This document shows positions 6,930 through 9,005 of a DNA stretch of 9,005 nucleotides, piece after piece. A program made the position numbers and the translations under genes. The stretch is taken from positions 1 through 9,005 of the forward strand of contig CAZTKP010000112.1 of assembly GCA_964614215.1 (NCBI GenBank), written 5' to 3'. The notes beneath the pieces were generated by a model. The model made no database searches. It had not been told where the DNA came from and saw only the letters and a list, made by a program, of their open reading frames with translations. The stretch's first letter is position 1. The number at the start of each line of letters is the position of its first letter. The DNA is from CAZTKP01 sp964614215. Lineage in GTDB: Bacteria > UBP6 > UBA1177.

Positions 6930-7326
6930 AGAAAAGAACGACGATTCTCAGGGAATCGATATTTCTCCGCTTATCGATATGGTGTTCATCCTTCTAATTT
7001 TCTTCATGGTAAGTACCACTTTCCAGAAGGATATGAAGGTCGATCTTGAACGTCCGGGAGCGGGCAGTGCGGTCAATGCATCTACAAAATCCATCAGGAT
7101 TTTTATTGATCGTAACGGTGATGTCTACATGGACGGAAACCCTGTCAGAACCTGGGTTATTCAGAGCAGGCTGCGTGATCAGTTCAAAGCCGGAGCGTCA
7201 AAGAGCGTGCTGGTTGTTACAGACAGAAGGATCGCTGCTGAAAAGCTCGTTGAAGTGGTCGATCAGTGCAGACTTGCGGGTGCCGCGGATGTGGGCGTTG
7301 CAACAGATCTTGAAGCGGGTTCATAA
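6919..7326 (+). CDS. exbD: ExbD, TonB-complex energy transducer
   Basis: 135 residues. The ATG overlaps exbB by 11 nt, with AGGAG (6908-6912) 6 nt upstream. A short cytoplasmic N-terminus is followed by ISPLIDMVFILLIFFMVSTTF. Asp20 is the conserved membrane aspartate (Asp25 of E. coli ExbD) that carries protons. One membrane helix spans about residues 20-36. The periplasmic domain (about 45-135) has the usual ExbD/TolR pattern: a strand IRIFIDRNGDVYMDG, then LRDQF, then VLVVTDRRIAAEKLVEVVDQCRLAGAADVGVAT. Length and motifs are standard. It acts with ExbB and TonB in the inner membrane. TolR is the main alternative, but the TonB downstream makes ExbD the better call. Confidence 0.95.
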   Translation: MKYREKNDDSQGIDISPLIDMVFILLIFFMVSTTFQKDMKVDLERPGAGSAVNASTKSIRIFIDRNGDVYMDGNPVRTWVIQSRLRDQFKAGASKSVLVVTDRRIAAEKLVEVVDQCRLAGAADVGVATDLEAGS

Positions 7327-7327
7327 C

Positions 7328-7969
7328 ATGGTTAAATACAACTGGAAACGTACCCTTGTTTCGCTGATTTCCATGATGATCGGTACAGTTGTAGTTCTAT
7401 TCACGATCCTTATTATCAACTCCTATTCTGAAGGTCCCAAAGAGGAAAAGCAGAAGGTGAAAACTTCCTTTGAAGTTAAAAAACAGAAAAAGAAGAAAAA
7501 GCCCAAAAAGAAGATGATACAAAGGAAAATGAAAAAGAAAAAGGTGTCAAAAAACCTTAGATCAATCGCTCCGATGACAGGCGGTTTTTCAGGCGGGATA
7601 GATTTCGGTCTTCCTGAGTTCGCAATGGATACAGACGCGATCATTTCAGACGATATAACAGGTGATACAAAGGATGTCGTCATGACTTCCGAGACTGTTG
7701 ATATTAAACCTGTGGCAATGGACAGAGTAGGAGCTCAGTATCCGGAAAGAGCGCGAAGAAAGGGAATAACCGGTTACGTAGTATTCAACATCCTCATCAA
7801 TGAAACAGGGTCGATCGAAAAGATCAGAGTTCTTGAAAGTTCTCCTGCGGGAGTTTTTGAAGAGGCGGCTCAGGCTGCTTTGGAACAGTGGGTTTTTGAA
7901 CCTGCGATCTATCAGGGAAAAAAGGTAAGAGTATGGGCAAAACAGAAAATATCATTCAAGCTGCAGTAA
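7328..7969 (+). CDS. tonB: TonB2-type TonB with lysine-rich linker
   Basis: 213 residues. The frame is open further upstream inside exbD, but ATG 7328 lies 1 nt after the exbD stop and gives the expected cytoplasmic tail and signal anchor. The ribosome site is weak (GGG at 7317-7319), so coupling to exbD is likely. One membrane helix spans about residues 10-31 and has no histidine, unlike classical E. coli TonB (Ser16/His20). Residues 38-75 carry 20 lysines and only one proline (Pro59; Pro37 lies just before), in place of the usual Pro-Glu/Pro-Lys spacer. A Gly-rich/acidic stretch follows, then the TonB C-terminal domain (about 125-213) with QYPERARRKGITGYVVF, Tyr138-Pro139, a central G-SIEKIRVLESSP segment and the final strand VRVWAKQKISFKL. 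It links the ExbB/ExbD motor to outer-membrane receptors, probably the one at 1-2298. Confidence 0.93.
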   Translation: MVKYNWKRTLVSLISMMIGTVVVLFTILIINSYSEGPKEEKQKVKTSFEVKKQKKKKKPKKKMIQRKMKKKKVSKNLRSIAPMTGGFSGGIDFGLPEFAMDTDAIISDDITGDTKDVVMTSETVDIKPVAMDRVGAQYPERARRKGITGYVVFNILINETGSIEKIRVLESSPAGVFEEAAQAALEQWVFEPAIYQGKKVRVWAKQKISFKLQ

Positions 7970-9005
7970 TTATTCTGCTCGCTTTGTTCATCGGCACTCA
8001 GCCTTTGACAGCGAAAAAGAAGTCAGATGAGGTGGATTATCTCTCTCTTGCAGCTCTGCTTATCAAGGACGGCTTTTATGACAGGGCGGAAACGGCTCTG
8101 ATCAGCGTTGATGAAGAGCAGCTGAAAAAGCAGGCACTTGAAGAAGAGGATAATACGAGACTTATAAGATTTTACACGTTCACAGGTCTTATTCATCTTA
8201 AGAAAAAGAGGTACGGTCAGGCTGCGGTAAGTCTTGAAAAGTCTATTAAATCCGGTTCGCAGGATGTTCTGGTGAGAGTTTATCTTGTTCAGGCATACTA
8301 CGGTCAGAGAAACTTTAAGAGAACGGTTGTCACTATTAAAAAGTATCCTCAGGTTCTTAAGGAATACTACAAGATCTACGGAATCTATGCTCAGAGTCTG
8401 TGGAATCTAAATCTGAAAGGTGAAGCCTACAATGTTCTGCAGGTTGCGCTTAAAAATCATCCAAAAGAAAAGGCGTTTGTCAGACAGGAACTCTTTTTTC
8501 TTATTGGACTTAAACTTTATCAGACGGCTTTAGAGCGTGCTCAGGATTTTCTGGCGACCGAAGAGTTGTCAAAGGATGACTATATCACGATAGGAAGAGC
8601 TCTGAGAAAGGCCGGACAGGCGAAAAAGGCACTGCCGCTTCTTGAAAGAGGACTTTTAACATATCCTGATGACCAGAATATCAGACTGGAACTTTCAGGC
8701 TGTTATCATGATAGCTCAATGAACTACACAGCTGCGGTTATCATGGAAAAAGCGTCTATTGAAGACCCTGAGCTCATTGCTCAGACAGCTGAGCTTTACA
8801 GAAGAGCGAAGAGATATGTCAAAGCTCTTTTTCTCAACATGTCCATTCCGGACCAGAAGGAAAAGCTCAAGCAGAGACTTGCCTACTACGTTGAGATGGG
8901 CGAGTATGAATCAGTCGCAGCAATGTACACCGATGCCTCAAGATCGGGACTGCTTGAAAATGAAGATATCGTCTATGCTTTCGCATACTCATTCTTCATG
9001 ACAGG
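7933..9005 (+). CDS. TPR-repeat periplasmic protein of TonB2-type operon, 3'-truncated
   Basis: The frame is open from ATG 7933 to the window end, giving 357 complete residues and no stop. The start has AAAGG (7921-7925) 7 nt upstream and overlaps tonB by 37 nt. The N-terminus (hydrophobic residues 7-22, likely cut after Leu-Thr-Ala27) is a signal peptide. The mature part is all helical, with several TPR-like pairs: around 36-58 (LAALLIKDGFYDRAETAL), 80-108, 113-136, 150-180, 222-253 (a GRALRKAGQAKKALPLLERG unit) and 255-285. Near residues 290-320 is a segment ending in PDQKEKLKQ, a type of motif I recall from TPR proteins that follow TonB2 genes. Family knowledge: such proteins are periplasmic and assist TonB2-dependent transport in some species, probably by holding complex parts together. 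The exact role here is unknown. Confidence 0.85.
   Translation, partial: MGKTENIIQAAVIILLALFIGTQPLTAKKKSDEVDYLSLAALLIKDGFYDRAETALISVDEEQLKKQALEEEDNTRLIRFYTFTGLIHLKKKRYGQAAVSLEKSIKSGSQDVLVRVYLVQAYYGQRNFKRTVVTIKKYPQVLKEYYKIYGIYAQSLWNLNLKGEAYNVLQVALKNHPKEKAFVRQELFFLIGLKLYQTALERAQDFLATEELSKDDYITIGRALRKAGQAKKALPLLERGLLTYPDDQNIRLELSGCYHDSSMNYTAAVIMEKASIEDPELIAQTAELYRRAKRYVKALFLNMSIPDQKEKLKQRLAYYVEMGEYESVAAMYTDASRSGLLENEDIVYAFAYSFFMT

Noticed and set aside
7046..7327. Upstream extension of the tonB frame into exbD
   Set aside because: The extension overlaps exbD and has no TonB-like content. ATG 7328 gives a normal cytoplasmic tail and membrane anchor just after the exbD stop.
8759..9001. Small plus-strand frame within the TPR gene
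   Set aside because: It is out of frame with the open TPR reading frame, has no ribosome site and no recognisable content.

Overview
The window comes from a diderm (Gram-negative-type) bacterium. It encodes an outer-membrane TonB-dependent receptor, an SPII lipoprotein and a complete inner-membrane TonB energising complex. Coding sequence is dense, all real genes are on the + strand, and codon use looks uniform (CTT for Leu, GGA for Gly and AGA for Arg are prominent), so nothing suggests recent transfer of a whole gene. The lipoprotein stalk of Asn/Asp-Thr-Gly triplets, combined with a DUF3450/TtpC-type TonB operon, reminds me of uncultured Myxococcota or other former deltaproteobacterial genomes. 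That taxonomic guess is from memory and weak.

Layout. Positions 1-2298 hold the 3' part of a TonB-dependent receptor, from the plug domain to the last beta strand. Positions 2299-2579 are non-coding and contain a pair of inverted palindromic units (2335-2394), followed by the leader of the next gene. Positions 2580-4124 encode a lipoprotein with 22 Gly-Xaa-Thr triplets and a parallel beta-helix-like body. From 4140 to the window end runs a tightly packed operon: a DUF3450-like periplasmic coiled-coil protein (4140-4955), a long TtpC-like MotA/TolQ/ExbB protein (4952-6322), a short ExbB (6312-6929), ExbD (6919-7326), TonB (7328-7969) and a TPR protein cut by the window end (7933->9005). The junctions are overlaps of 4, 11 and 11 nt, a 1-nt gap, then an overlap of 37 nt.

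How the parts may work together. ExbB/TtpC/ExbD use the proton-motive force to energise TonB, which spans the periplasm and engages the receptor. DUF3450 and the TPR protein are the usual accessory partners in TonB2-type operons. The lipoprotein lies between receptor and energiser genes, only 15 nt before the DUF3450 gene, and may be a surface substrate-binding or receptor-associated partner. The transported substrate cannot be read from the sequence.

Points most worth a second look: the collagen-like Gly-Xaa-Thr stalk, an apparent 39-nt in-frame insertion carrying an 8-G tract in the DUF3450 signal region, a TonB whose periplasmic linker is lysine-rich instead of proline-rich, and the palindromic pair with compensated stem changes. 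The gene order is a known TonB2-type arrangement, so I do not claim a wholly new system.
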